NCBI RefSeq assembly: GCF_040049215.1
Contig: NZ_JBDZDN010000001.1
Span: 1,674,001-1,738,000, forward strand
Direction of reading: 5' to 3'
Source of the DNA: Mesorhizobium_K sp040049215
GTDB lineage: Bacteria > Pseudomonadota > Alphaproteobacteria > Rhizobiales > Rhizobiaceae
Length of the DNA: 64,000 nucleotides
Shown: piece after piece, positions 1 through 7,533 of the stretch
Position numbering within the stretch: position 1 is the first letter of the stretch
How the letters are laid out: every line of letters starts with the position of its first letter
Made by a program: the position numbers and the translations under genes
The notes under the pieces: model-generated
The model's input: the letters and a program-made list of their open reading frames with translations, nothing else
What the model was told of the DNA's origin: nothing
Database searches by the model: none

Positions 1-963
1 AAAGGCTGGCGCGCCGTCGTCGCCCCCGAACTGGAATTCTACCTGACGGCGCTCAACCCGGACGCCCGGGACGCGTTGACGCCGCCGGTCGGCATTGATG
101 GCCGAAGGGAGAATTCGCAGCATCCCTACGACATGGAGGCGCTCGAAATGTTCGAGCCGGTCATCCGTCGGATCTACGATCACTCCGCCGTCGCCGGCAT
201 TCCGGTCGAGACGCTCACCCATGAAACCGGAACGGCCCAGCTCGAGATCAATCTGCTGCATGGCGATCCGCTCAAGCTTGCCGACCACGCGGTGCTGTTC
301 AAGCGCATCGCCCGCAAGGCCGCGCTCGACGGCGGCATGCACGCCACCTTCATGGCCAAGCCTATCGAGGGCCAGGCAGGCAGTTCCATGCATCTCCACG
401 TTTCGCTGATCGGCGGGGCGGGCGAAAACCTGTTTGCCGACCGGGATGGCGCGGATACGCCGATGTTCAGGCATTTCATCGGCGGGCTGCAGAAACATAT
501 CCCCGAGGCGCTGCCGCTGCTGGCTCCGAATGTGAATTCCTACCGCCGCATCCGGCCGAGCCTCAGCGCTCCCGCCAATGTCGAATGGTCGCACGACAAC
601 CGCTCTTGCGGCTTGCGCCTGCCCAAGGGCGGCAAGGAAGCCCGGCGCGTGGAGAACCGTCTGGCCGGCGCCGACGCCAACCCCTACCTCGCCATCGCCG
701 CGACGCTTCTGTGCGGCTATCTCGGCGTCGAGGAGCGGCTGGAGCGGTCGCCGGAGGCGCTCGGCAACGCCTACCTTGCGACAAGCACGCTGCCCCGGAC
801 CATGGCGCAGGCGCTCGACCGGCTTGCGGCCTGCGCGCCCGTGCGCTCCCTGCTCGGCGAGGAATTTTTCCAGACATTCCTGCGCGTGAAACAGCAGGAA
901 CTCGAGGCGTTCGAAAGCGTCGTGACCGCCTGGGAACGCGAACATCTCTTGCTCAAGGCCTAA
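1..963 (+). CDS. Glutamine synthetase family protein, 5' end cut by window
   Basis: The reading frame is open from base 1 and ends at TAA 961-963, so the N-terminal part lies outside the window. The visible 320 residues are the catalytic half of a type-I/III glutamine synthetase fold: an N-terminal PELEFYL segment, a metal/ATP-site stretch GQAGSSMHLHVSL, the NSYRRIRP loop, and a late RRVENRLAGADANPYLAIAA block. Family knowledge: such enzymes ligate ammonia or an amine to glutamate using ATP. The rather divergent sequence and lack of a GlnA adenylylation-type end point to a gamma-glutamyl-polyamine synthetase (PuuA-like) rather than housekeeping GlnA, but the substrate cannot be fixed from sequence. 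It is the last gene before the integrated element and reads toward it. Confidence 0.85.
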   Translation, partial: KGWRAVVAPELEFYLTALNPDARDALTPPVGIDGRRENSQHPYDMEALEMFEPVIRRIYDHSAVAGIPVETLTHETGTAQLEINLLHGDPLKLADHAVLFKRIARKAALDGGMHATFMAKPIEGQAGSSMHLHVSLIGGAGENLFADRDGADTPMFRHFIGGLQKHIPEALPLLAPNVNSYRRIRPSLSAPANVEWSHDNRSCGLRLPKGGKEARRVENRLAGADANPYLAIAATLLCGYLGVEERLERSPEALGNAYLATSTLPRTMAQALDRLAACAPVRSLLGEEFFQTFLRVKQQELEAFESVVTAWEREHLLLKA

Positions 964-1057
964 AGCGTGTCGCGCCCCTGCCCGGACGCGAACGTCCACG
1001 CTAAACCGGCCATCCCCACGGGGACAGCCTGCTTTCGCGTGAAGTTTTTTGAGAAAC

Positions 1058-1107
1058 TGGAGCGGGTGAAGCGATTCGAACGCTCGACCCCAACCTTGGC
1101 AAGGTTG
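1058..1107. repeat. Left attachment repeat (orphan 3' tRNA-Gly fragment)
   Basis: These 50 bp are identical to 18329-18378. On the minus strand they read as the anticodon arm, variable region, T arm, acceptor 3' strand and CCA of tRNA-Gly. Identity stops exactly at 1107/18378, so no D arm or 5' acceptor strand follows and the copy cannot make a tRNA. It marks the displaced 3' end left by site-specific integration. Confidence 0.9.
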
Positions 1108-1209
1108 GTACCCGGCTTTCCGGGAGTGTCCGGGATTTGCCGGGAATAGCTGGGAACGTTGAGTTTCCTTGCATCATGACGTACGGTGTATCCGCTGATT
1201 TCCTTTTTG

Positions 1210-1236
1210 GTGGCGACACGGTGGCGACATGGCGAC
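1210..1236. repeat. Tandem GTGGCGAC repeats next to integrase start
   Basis: GTGGCGAC occurs at 1210-1217 and 1221-1228 (11 bp apart, one helical turn), followed by a partial third copy TGGCGAC at 1230-1236. The repeats overlap the integrase ATG at 1229. The same pair with the same 11-bp spacing occurs at 18244-18262 near the other end. They are candidate integrase arm-type or excisionase sites that could also let the integrase repress its own gene; this role is inferred. Confidence 0.5.
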
Positions 1237-2521
1237 CCGGAAACTTACAAAGTCTGTCGTTGATGCTCTTGCTCCCGCCGACAAGGCATTCATTGTCTAC
1301 GACACCGAGTTAAAGGGCTTCGGGGTTCGCGTCGCTCCCTCGGGCACCAAGACATGGCAAGTGGAGTACCGGCCCTATCCCGGCGGCCGGGAAGTCGCGA
1401 AACGGCGCATGTCGCTTGGCGCCTCGAACGCTCTGACGCCCGACCAGGCCAGACAGAAGGCCCGTGACATACTGGCTTCGGTCTCCAAGGGAGGCGATCC
1501 AGCGCGGGACCGCAATGAAAAACGTCGGGAGATGAAAGTCGCCGACCTTATCGACTTCTATGAGCGGGAGGGCTGCTACGTCTTAAGGGGCCTCCGGCAG
1601 GGTCAGCCGATGAAGCCCAACACGAAGGCGTACACCATCGCTCGCCTTCGGCATCATGTCGTACCTCTGATCGGAACGAAGCGTGTCCCCGATGTGACCG
1701 CTACGGATATAGAGCGAATGGTTCGCGACATCGCGGCCGGCAAGACGGCAAAAGACTTCAAGCCGGAAGGTGGTAGACGCGTCATCGTGAAGGGTGGCGA
1801 TGGCGCCGGCTGCAAAGTAGCGCGCGACGTGTCGGCAATGTTCACTTTCGCTGTGCGGCGGGGCATCGCGCTTTCGAACCCGTGCGAGCATGCAGCGATA
1901 AGGAAGACCGACAACCGGCGAACCCGGTATCTATCGATCGAGGAGGTGCGCCGCCTTGGCGCTGCGCTGGAGGCTCTGCAAACTCAGGGCACGAATTCAA
2001 AGGCGCTCGACATCACAAGGCTGTGGGCATTGACCGGCTGTCGGCGTGACGAGATTGCCGCGCTGAAATGGACGGAGGTTGATTTCGAGCGAAGCTGCCT
2101 GGTCCTGGAGGACAGCAAGACCGGAGAAAGCGTCCGCCCACTGGCGTCGTCGGCGCTTATCTTGTTGGAGGCATTGCCGCGTTACAACTCGCCCTATGTC
2201 TTCCCGGCTACCACCGGTGATGCCCACTTCCAGGGGACAAAGAAAATCTGGCCAAAGGTGACGGCGCTGGCGAAATTGCCGGGCGTCACACCGCATACGC
2301 TGCGTCATACGCTGGGCTCGGCCGCTGTTTCGACCGGCGAGACCCTCGCGATGACCGGCGCCATCCTTGGCCATAGCAACGCGCGCTCGACCGCGATCTA
2401 TGCGCACGTCCAGCGTGATCCTGCGAAAAAAGCTGCGGGTCGCGCGGTCGGCCCTATCGCCGCAGCGCTGGCTGGAAAGCCGGCAGCCAAGGTTGTGCCG
2501 TTGAAGCGGAAGGGCGCGTAG
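1229..2521 (+). CDS. Tyrosine-type site-specific integrase (P4-like)
   Basis: This 430-residue protein integrates and excises the surrounding element at tRNA-Gly. Residues 1-90 form the DUF4102 arm-binding domain (opening ATRKLTKSVVDALAP, with the typical GFGVRVAPSGTKTW stretch), followed by a SAM-like core-binding domain at about 100-215. The C-terminal catalytic domain has the full set of residues: Arg in TGCRRDE (about 272), HTLRH (356-360), the GH pair (His 382) and the Tyr nucleophile in STAIYAH (391). Length and layout fit P4-type integrases. The ATG at 1229 follows immediately after GTGGCGAC repeats. It reads away from the left attachment site into the element. Intact, so the recombination step could still work. 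Confidence 0.95.
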   Translation: MATRKLTKSVVDALAPADKAFIVYDTELKGFGVRVAPSGTKTWQVEYRPYPGGREVAKRRMSLGASNALTPDQARQKARDILASVSKGGDPARDRNEKRREMKVADLIDFYEREGCYVLRGLRQGQPMKPNTKAYTIARLRHHVVPLIGTKRVPDVTATDIERMVRDIAAGKTAKDFKPEGGRRVIVKGGDGAGCKVARDVSAMFTFAVRRGIALSNPCEHAAIRKTDNRRTRYLSIEEVRRLGAALEALQTQGTNSKALDITRLWALTGCRRDEIAALKWTEVDFERSCLVLEDSKTGESVRPLASSALILLEALPRYNSPYVFPATTGDAHFQGTKKIWPKVTALAKLPGVTPHTLRHTLGSAAVSTGETLAMTGAILGHSNARSTAIYAHVQRDPAKKAAGRAVGPIAAALAGKPAAKVVPLKRKGA

Positions 2522-2622
2522 CAGGTCGAAGAAACCGCAGGGATAGGAAGGCCATCCAACAAGCCGGGCGCGCACCTCCTGGCTTCCCTGCGGCCTTATA
2601 GGTGCATCGACAAAGGTGCGCG

Positions 2623-3681
2623 ATGTCTGATCCAATTCCTGAGGGGTTCCTGACACTGCCGGAGGCATATAGCGCCCACTATCAACGCAGATATGGAGCC
2701 ACTCCTACACACGGAGACCATGTTTATCGGCAAACCACAACTCAAGAGGAAATGGTCTCAGCGTTCCGGAAACGTGTCTTAGAAGCCTGCGTTCGAGAGC
2801 CTGGAGCAGCGACAAACTCACGGATTCAGGCTTGGTGGGATGAAGGCTTTCCCGAGCGTATTTTTATGGCTCCCGAGTTCCCGGAGTACAGCGAGCAATT
2901 TGCCGGGCGCACGCCGTTTGTCAGCGAAGCAAACTTCACGACTTGGTCGGAGAAGGCTGCTCTCAAGTTTCGCCAAACCGACCCAATGCGCCAGGCATCA
3001 TGGTCTTATGGAATGGCGGTGGCGTGGATCGTCTTTCGTTCGACAGACGGTGTCAGAGAATATGGTGACTCATATGCTCTTCTCGCGCAAATTGAGGCCC
3101 AGAATGACGCCGAGGACGACGATGATGGCTTAGTTAAAGCAATGACTGTTGCAGACGCCGATTTCCAATTGCGGCGCGCCCTCTCCGTAGGCGAATTCGC
3201 AGCCGATGCCGTCAATGCTGCTGACGGTCGCCCTTGCCGGATACCCAACCACGAATGGTCTCGCTTGGAGCACGCTCCCGACAAGAACCTCGTGGATCAA
3301 TTTCGGTTGTCGGACAGACCTCTGAACATTGCATATCGTGACGTGCAGTTGCAGCGTGCTGAGATTGAATGGAAGTGGCCCGGCGCGCCATCGGCGGAGG
3401 CCGACGAGACGGACCACGACGACCCGGCAGACGGCGCGGCCCCCGTTGTTCCGGCTCTCGTAAAGCAAGAAATAGCCAGCCTTCTTAAGCGGCTGTGTCA
3501 ATCATGGGAGAATTCCGGACGAGACCCGTTAAAGCAGATCGGAAATCGGGAATTCATAGCGATGGTCACCCGTGACGATTCGCCGGATCGCGTCCGGAAT
3601 GCGAAGCCATATTGGGCCGACGACATTTGGCGAAAGAAAAAGCCTTCGGAGTGGAGTACGCCCGGCCCGCGCAAGCTATAA
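2623..3681 (+). CDS. Hypothetical protein in integrase-proximal position
   Basis: Unrecognised protein of 352 residues. ATG 2623 is preferred because AAAGGTG lies just upstream; a GTG at 2602 would add seven residues. No membrane segment or signal peptide is visible. It has an acidic run near residues 170-180 (AEDDDDG), a second acidic linker DETDHDDPADGA near 270, and a basic C-terminus (IWRKKKPSEW). The aromatic-rich first half and charged linkers suggest a soluble multi-domain protein. It follows the integrase by about 100 bp in the same direction. Base composition is less GC-rich than the backbone, as expected for acquired DNA. Function unknown. Confidence 0.7.
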   Translation: MSDPIPEGFLTLPEAYSAHYQRRYGATPTHGDHVYRQTTTQEEMVSAFRKRVLEACVREPGAATNSRIQAWWDEGFPERIFMAPEFPEYSEQFAGRTPFVSEANFTTWSEKAALKFRQTDPMRQASWSYGMAVAWIVFRSTDGVREYGDSYALLAQIEAQNDAEDDDDGLVKAMTVADADFQLRRALSVGEFAADAVNAADGRPCRIPNHEWSRLEHAPDKNLVDQFRLSDRPLNIAYRDVQLQRAEIEWKWPGAPSAEADETDHDDPADGAAPVVPALVKQEIASLLKRLCQSWENSGRDPLKQIGNREFIAMVTRDDSPDRVRNAKPYWADDIWRKKKPSEWSTPGPRKL

Positions 3682-3834
3682 CAGCCTATTGTGTGGACTT
3701 TGAACGCCACACAATTCCCCACAATTTTCTCACAACTGGCGCACAATTCGGAGCGCTCGCATCTTTCCTCACGTTCGACGCAATTACGCGTCGGCCCCTG
3801 CCAAAGTACAGGGTGCGACAAGGAAAGACTCCAC

Positions 3835-4050
3835 ATGCCGGAAACAAACTTCAAAACCCATCGTGCCAAGATGCGCACGCCAGAAGCAGCCACGTACTGT
3901 GGTTCGACCGAAAGCACCTTCAACAAGCTCAGATTGACCGGCGGCGGCCCGATCTACATCACCATAGGTAGGACCGTCGTCTACGATCCGGATGACTTAG
4001 ACACCTGGCTTGCCTCCAATCGCCGCAAGTCAACTTCGGTTGCGGCGTAG
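3835..4050 (+). CDS. AlpA/excisionase-like helix-turn-helix protein
   Basis: A 71-residue DNA-binding protein. The segment MRTPEAATYCGSTESTFNKL has the MerR/AlpA-type helix-turn-helix layout of the helix_turn_helix_17 family, and the C-terminal half has the usual GGGPIYITIGRTVVYDPDDL wing with an Arg/Val beta turn before DLDTWL. Such proteins act as excisionases or as activators of integrase genes in P4-like elements. The start at 3835 is chosen because AAGGAAAG sits 8-16 bp upstream; an ATG 144 bp earlier would add an unrelated tail. It is followed 11 bp later by a gene with a strong ribosome binding site, so it probably heads a short operon up to 5319. Confidence 0.8.
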   Translation: MPETNFKTHRAKMRTPEAATYCGSTESTFNKLRLTGGGPIYITIGRTVVYDPDDLDTWLASNRRKSTSVAA

Positions 4051-4061
4051 GAGGTGGAAAC

Positions 4062-4286
4062 ATGCACCTCCAAATCGAAGCCGCCGCGCCTGACGGGCTC
4101 AATCGTCAGGCCGGCGACGCCGGTATTTCAATGGTCGGTGGAACGGCCAATGATTACCATCTCGCCCCCAACAAGTCCACTCACCAAGAGAACTACGCGA
4201 CCGCGAAATTGGTAGCGCGATTTCGGTTGCGTATAGAGACGGCACGGCTCGTCTGCCACCTCTCAGGGATCGGAGGCCCTCAATGA
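4062..4286 (+). CDS. Small hypothetical protein of the element
   Basis: A 74-residue protein supported mainly by gene context: TAGGAGGTGGAAAC directly before ATG 4062 is close to a perfect ribosome binding site, and the stop overlaps the next ATG by 4 bp (ATGA at 4283). The C-terminal part is basic and hydrophobic (TARLVCHLSGI). I do not recognise the family and see no catalytic motif. Translational coupling with the HNH gene suggests co-expression at fixed ratio. Confidence 0.55.
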   Translation: MHLQIEAAAPDGLNRQAGDAGISMVGGTANDYHLAPNKSTHQENYATAKLVARFRLRIETARLVCHLSGIGGPQ

Positions 4287-4798
4287 GCCGCCGTCCCGTA
4301 CTCACCTACGAGCGGGCCTGCGAGGTGCTCGTCTACGATCGCGAAACCGGCGCGCTGAACTGGCGCGTCGCTCGCCCTGGCGCCCCCAAAGGGGCGTTGG
4401 TCGGGACCCGTTCCAGCCATGGCTACACGCAAGTCGAAGTCGACTACCGGCTCTACAAAGCGCACCGCGTCATCTGGCTCCTTATGACCGGGAACTGGCC
4501 GACGCATCAGGTCGACCACATCAACGGCATGCGCGCCGACAACAGGTGGAAGAATCTGCGAGAGGCAACGCCCCTCCAGAATTCGCGCAATCGCCGTCCG
4601 TCAAAGTCGAGCACGAGCGGACGCGTCGGCGTGACCTTCATCAAGGCCTCTTCGAAATGGCAGGCGTACATCGGCATTGATAGCCGCACAGTGTCACTCG
4701 GCCACTTTGCAGAGATCGAAAAAGCGATTGCCGCCCGCGAAGCAGCCGAGAAAAAGCACTACGGCGAGTTTGCGCCTGGAAAGGCGGTGGCGCAATGA
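4283..4798 (+). CDS. HNH endonuclease with AP2 DNA-binding domain
   Basis: A 171-residue protein with an HNH nuclease core at about residues 50-100: HRVIWLLMTGNWP, then QVDHING (metal/catalytic His), then NLREATPLQNSRN (Asn and metal-side residues). The C-terminal 55 residues are an AP2-type DNA-binding domain (SGRVGVTFIKASSKWQA, then a variant of the usual LGxFxxxEEAAxAY ending). This is the standard layout of phage-borne HNH homing-like nucleases. It overlaps both neighbours by 4 bp (4283 and 4795), so it belongs to a tightly coupled operon. Role inferred: phage-type nuclease, possibly in DNA processing or intron-less homing; no intron is seen nearby. Confidence 0.9.
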   Translation: MSRRPVLTYERACEVLVYDRETGALNWRVARPGAPKGALVGTRSSHGYTQVEVDYRLYKAHRVIWLLMTGNWPTHQVDHINGMRADNRWKNLREATPLQNSRNRRPSKSSTSGRVGVTFIKASSKWQAYIGIDSRTVSLGHFAEIEKAIAAREAAEKKHYGEFAPGKAVAQ

Positions 4799-5319
4799 GC
4801 CGCGAGTGGTCAAAACTCTCCCCGGAGGTGTGGCGCTCGCCACGCTTCCTTTCCCTGCCCGAGGTAGGCGCCGCCTTGCTCTGGCACTATTACGTTGCCG
4901 GCCCCCATGCCAACAGTTCCGGGTGCTCTTGCATCCCGGACGGTTACGCCGTCGCTGATTTCTCGTCGTTCGGCTGGACCGCAAAAGACCTAGGCCAGAA
5001 CCGCAAGCTGCTGATCGATGCCGGCCTCATCAGCTTCGACCCCGTCACGAGCGAGGTCTACGTCGATCGGTGGTTCCTCCACAACCCGCCGACGAATCCG
5101 TCTCACGCCAAGGGCGCGGCAAAGCTCATCGGCAAGATCGCCAGCGACACGTTGCGCGAGAAAGCCGAGGCCGAGTTCGCGGCAACCGACTTCGGCGCGA
5201 AGCTCTTGCAGATCGCCAAGGCCGCCAACGACCCGCTCGCCTCATCGCCCGGTGACCGCCTTACCAACAGCGCCTTTATGAATGGTGGGAACAGGGGGGT
5301 GAAATGGGACGGGAGGTGA
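4795..5319 (+). CDS. Phage-type replication-related protein (N-terminal domain)
   Basis: A 174-residue protein whose first 110 residues resemble the N-terminal winged-helix domain of phage replication organisers: LSPEVWRSPRFLSLP, then a LLWHYYVAGPHANSSGC segment, then the IPDGYAVADF strand and LLIDAGLISFD helix. Members are usually longer, with a charged linker after this point. Here the frame stops at 5317-5319 just before a repetitive Arg/Glu/Thr-coding stretch that stays open in another frame, so the C-terminus may be lost by frameshift. It starts within the HNH gene (ATGA overlap). Replication role is inferred from family resemblance and operon position. Confidence 0.65.
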   Translation: MSREWSKLSPEVWRSPRFLSLPEVGAALLWHYYVAGPHANSSGCSCIPDGYAVADFSSFGWTAKDLGQNRKLLIDAGLISFDPVTSEVYVDRWFLHNPPTNPSHAKGAAKLIGKIASDTLREKAEAEFAATDFGAKLLQIAKAANDPLASSPGDRLTNSAFMNGGNRGVKWDGR

Positions 5320-5588
5320 CAGCCTGTCGACAGCCTGTCGAGACGGTGTCGACACACAAGACAAGACCGAGACTGAGACGTGAGACGGAGACGAGAGAAC
5401 ACCGACAGAAGAGAAAAACAAAAAAAGACTTTGAGACTTCCGCGCTTTCGCGCGGGCGCTTCGCCCCGATTTTTTCTTTCGCTCTGGAGATCAATTCGGA
5501 AACGTCGTGCGGGCGGAAACGCCGCCGGCTTTGGAGGGGGAGCGTGCCACGCACGTCGGTGCTCTGCCTCCAAGAGGTTTGCGTGGAC
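5320..5588. other. Repetitive tail region after the replication-type gene
   Basis: The first bases carry a tandem ACAGCCTGTCG (5320-5341) and two GTCGAC sites, then a purine-rich GAGACN repeat tract (about 5360-5440) and an A-rich run. In the third forward frame this reads as a charged Arg/Glu/Thr-rich stretch typical of linker regions in phage replication proteins, which suggests that the upstream gene once continued here. I see no independent gene start. Confidence 0.4.
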
Positions 5589-5837
5589 TCAGGCGAGCGC
5601 TGTTTCTCCCAGTATCCCTACGTCTTCAGCGAAGCGCCAGAAGGCCAGACGGGCATCATCAACAGACAACTCCCCGTTGACGGCCCTTTGCATTGCCTGC
5701 TTCGTGAAGTGGTACACGGCACCCCGATCGCCGGAATAGGCGTTCAGGTAGGCCAAGCCTTCCTCGCCGCTCTCGATTGTTCGAAAGAACAGAGCGCCTT
5801 CGCGAATCCAGATCGGGGATGCAAATCGGACAGCCAT
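5589..5837 (-). CDS. DUF982 family protein
   Basis: An 82-residue protein with the DUF982 pattern common in rhizobia: an N-terminal strand (VRFASPIWIREG), a central helix that holds GEEGLAYLNAYSGDRGAVYH, a short helix TKQAMQRAVNGE and the closing ARLAFWRFAEDVGIL. The family is widespread in Hyphomicrobiales and has no established function. It is oriented against the upstream replication-type operon. A second DUF982 gene lies at 17371-17619 near the right end of the element. The ribosome binding site is weak. Confidence 0.75.
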   Translation of the reverse strand: MAVRFASPIWIREGALFFRTIESGEEGLAYLNAYSGDRGAVYHFTKQAMQRAVNGELSVDDARLAFWRFAEDVGILGETALA

Positions 5838-5875
5838 TTGGCAAAACCGGCACCGCCCGAAATAGTTCCGACTGT

Positions 5876-6025
5876 TCAGTCGCTGCGCATCAACCCGAAA
5901 CTGTATCCGAGCCCGGTGCCGATCGTGGCACCGAGCATGGCGCCGACCTGCAAATCATCGAGCAGCGCGATACCGATAACGGCGCACGCCACTCCACCCA
6001 AGAGGGCGAAGACGTATTGTTTCAC
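5876..6025 (-). CDS. Small membrane protein (49 aa)
   Basis: Start GTG at 6025 is chosen because GGGGAG lies 8 bases upstream; longer frames back to 6178 add a sequence with no coding look. The product is almost entirely hydrophobic, with two glycine-rich helices: KQYVFALLGGVACAVIGIAL and then QVGAMLGATIGTGLGYSFGL, joined by LDD. It probably forms a hairpin of two membrane segments. No family is recognised. It lies upstream of the minus-strand DUF982 gene in the same direction, 38 bp away, so the two may be co-transcribed. Confidence 0.5.
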   Translation of the reverse strand: MKQYVFALLGGVACAVIGIALLDDLQVGAMLGATIGTGLGYSFGLMRSD

Positions 6026-6140
6026 TCTGCGTGCTCCCCAGCTAACGCAGGCCCAGCATAGCACAAATCCCGCCGCCGACTTTATGCCGGCGATTGAGCG
6101 GGTAACATTTTGGTGAGCGGCTCTCTGCATCCGGTCGACC

Positions 6141-6180
6141 ACGGACGCTATGGGACACCCACGGACACTGTGGGACACAC
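6141..6180. repeat. 20-bp tandem repeat upstream of RHH gene
   Basis: Two adjacent 20-bp units (6141-6160 and 6161-6180) match at 17 of 20 positions; each contains ACGGAC and TGGGACAC. The pair lies in the divergent gap between the minus-strand small membrane gene and the plus-strand ribbon-helix-helix gene at 6268. Such spaced direct repeats suit cooperative binding by a small repressor; this is inference. Confidence 0.45.
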
Positions 6181-6267
6181 AGCATAACTATTTGAAATAC
6201 ATTGCCTTTTCATTGCTCGTGGCCCCAAACAAGCCTATGCTAACGGCATTGATTTGGAGATGTCTCG

Positions 6268-6423
6268 ATGCGCTTTTCAGAGCCGATAGATGGCAGAATC
6301 AAAGTCCGCGTATCGCGAGATGAAAAGGCTGCGCTGGCAACGCTGGCCCGTGAGCGCGGCATGACCTTGAGCGATTTACTTCGCGACGGCGCGAAGGCCT
6401 TTGCCGACCGGGTCGCCGCGTGA
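6268..6423 (+). CDS. Ribbon-helix-helix DNA-binding protein (51 aa)
   Basis: A short gene reading from ATG 6268, with GGAG nine bases upstream, to TGA 6421-6423. The protein has one RHH fold: beta strand RIKVRVSRDE, helix A KAALATLARERG, the turn MTLSD, and helix B LLRDGAKAFADRV. This is the MetJ/Arc layout found in phage repressors and antitoxins. It lies downstream of a 20-bp tandem repeat that could be its operator. No toxin-like partner follows directly; the next frame begins at an overlapping GTGA. Confidence 0.75.
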   Translation: MRFSEPIDGRIKVRVSRDEKAALATLARERGMTLSDLLRDGAKAFADRVAA

Positions 6424-6620
6424 TTTCCGCGTCCGCCCGCGACCTGACGCCTATGGCCCTGTGGGCGCGGCGCAAGCGTGAGTGCCACCCGGTTGGGCAG
6501 TTCGTCGCCGACGCCTGCGCTGGCTATCGCCTCGGTATCGAACCGCTCGAAAGCGGATTTGGCCATCGCGTCATCAATGAAGGTGCGGCCCTCGCCGCCA
6601 TGCGCAAGGATCAAGTTTGA
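6420..6620 (+). CDS. Possible small protein coupled to the RHH gene
   Basis: A 66-residue frame beginning at GTG 6420, which overlaps the TGA of the RHH gene (GTGA). The overlap is the main support. The sequence is mixed (WARRKRECHPVGQFVADACA) with no recognised motif or membrane segment. The opposite strand is also open here over a longer stretch, so the call is uncertain. Confidence 0.35.
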   Translation: MISASARDLTPMALWARRKRECHPVGQFVADACAGYRLGIEPLESGFGHRVINEGAALAAMRKDQV

Positions 6621-6696
6621 TGGCGTCCAGGCGCGGTTGTAGACGGCCGGCAAGAGCGTTCACTGAACCTGTCAATGCAGGGTAACAAACAGACCG

Positions 6697-7140
6697 ATGA
6701 CTCAACCGAACGAACCGCCAAAAGATACGCGCTTTAAGCCGGGCCAGTCGGGCAATCCGAACGGTCGGCCCCAAGGTTCGCGCTCCAAGGTATGCGTTGC
6801 TCTCGATGCTCTCGCTGAGGGCGAGGCCGAGGAAATCGTCAAGGCGATGATTGAGAAGGCGAAGGAAGGCGATGGCCACTCGGGGCGAGTCATCCTTGAA
6901 CGCATCTGGCCGCCAAGAAAAGGCGCGCGCCTCACTTTCGACCTGCCCGAGGTGACGACCGCAGCGGAACTCCCTGGCGCAATTGCCAAGGTCAACCGAC
7001 AGGTAGCGGACGGCGGACTGAGCCCCGACGAAGGTGCCTTGATTGTCGGTCTGCTCGATGCCCAGCGCCGGGCGATCGAAACCAACGATCTGGCCGACCG
7101 TATCGCGGCCATAGAGGAAAGGATTGCCAAAAAGCGATGA
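6697..7140 (+). CDS. DUF5681 domain protein
   Basis: A 147-residue protein opening with the DUF5681 signature: KDTRFKPGQSGNPNGRPQGS at residues 10-29, a helical middle and a charged C-terminus ending in IAAIEERIAKKR. DUF5681 proteins occur in phages and islands, commonly near terminase-like genes, and the conserved GNPNGRP motif may bind nucleic acid; function is not established. Here no terminase follows. The stop overlaps the ATG of the next gene by 4 bp (7137-7140), which begins a four-gene unit with three small paralogues. Confidence 0.85.
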   Translation: MTQPNEPPKDTRFKPGQSGNPNGRPQGSRSKVCVALDALAEGEAEEIVKAMIEKAKEGDGHSGRVILERIWPPRKGARLTFDLPEVTTAAELPGAIAKVNRQVADGGLSPDEGALIVGLLDAQRRAIETNDLADRIAAIEERIAKKR

Positions 7141-7361
7141 ACCTGCACGCTCGTATATCCAAGATTGAAGCGGCTCAGCCGCTTACGGCTTCAGCGGTTA
7201 TCGTTGCGACCGACGAAGCAGATTTCAGCAAGCAGCTGGAAGACGCGCTGTTATCTTCGGAACCTGGCTCCCTGCATGTCACGGGGTCGATTGGCAGGGA
7301 ACCCTACGACCAGATGCACAACCTTCTGCCGTTCGAAGAAGCATTGGAGCTGCTGTCATGA
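7137..7361 (+). CDS. Small paralogue 1 after DUF5681
   Basis: A 74-residue protein whose N-terminus (MNLHARISKIEAAQP) has the same pattern as the next two genes: Met, a basic heptad, then R(I/L)xxLE followed by a Pro-containing turn. The middle is a hydrophobic strand (SAVIVATDEADF) and the tail is acidic. It overlaps DUF5681 upstream and the 56-residue gene downstream by 4 bp each. Family unrecognised; this looks like a small helical N-terminus joined to an alpha/beta body. Confidence 0.65.
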   Translation: MNLHARISKIEAAQPLTASAVIVATDEADFSKQLEDALLSSEPGSLHVTGSIGREPYDQMHNLLPFEEALELLS

Positions 7362-7528
7362 ACCTGCGGTCACGCCTCGATCGACTGGAGGGAGAAATCT
7401 CGCCACCCGCGAAAGTTAAAGTGACCTGCACGTTCGCCAAATCAGATGAGGAAGTGGCGGAGTTGCGCAAGAACGCCATTTCGCAGGGCGAGATGTATAT
7501 TCTGACCTGGCTGCCGCCAAAGGAGTAG
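7358..7528 (+). CDS. Small paralogue 2 after DUF5681 (56 aa)
   Basis: Starts at ATG 7358 inside the previous stop (ATGA) and ends at TAG 7526-7528. The N-terminus MNLRSRLDRLEGEISPP repeats the pattern of the flanking genes, followed by a strand KVKVTCTFAKSDEEVAELRK that parallels the VIQIVSNNRDEADEL part of the next protein and a final strand MYILTWLPP. Too short for many automatic callers. Position, overlap and similarity to both neighbours support it as a real gene produced by tandem duplication. Confidence 0.65.
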   Translation: MNLRSRLDRLEGEISPPAKVKVTCTFAKSDEEVAELRKNAISQGEMYILTWLPPKE

Positions 7529-7533
7529 GAAAT

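Noticed and set aside
2535..2593. 9-bp inverted repeat after the integrase gene (CCGCAGGGA/TCCCTGCGG)
   Set aside because: The loop is about 41 bases and no T-run follows, so a terminator call is not supported.
5304..6116. 270-codon plus frame as an independent gene
   Set aside because: It crosses the repetitive tract and two better minus-strand small genes; only its first part looks like the tail of the replication-type gene.
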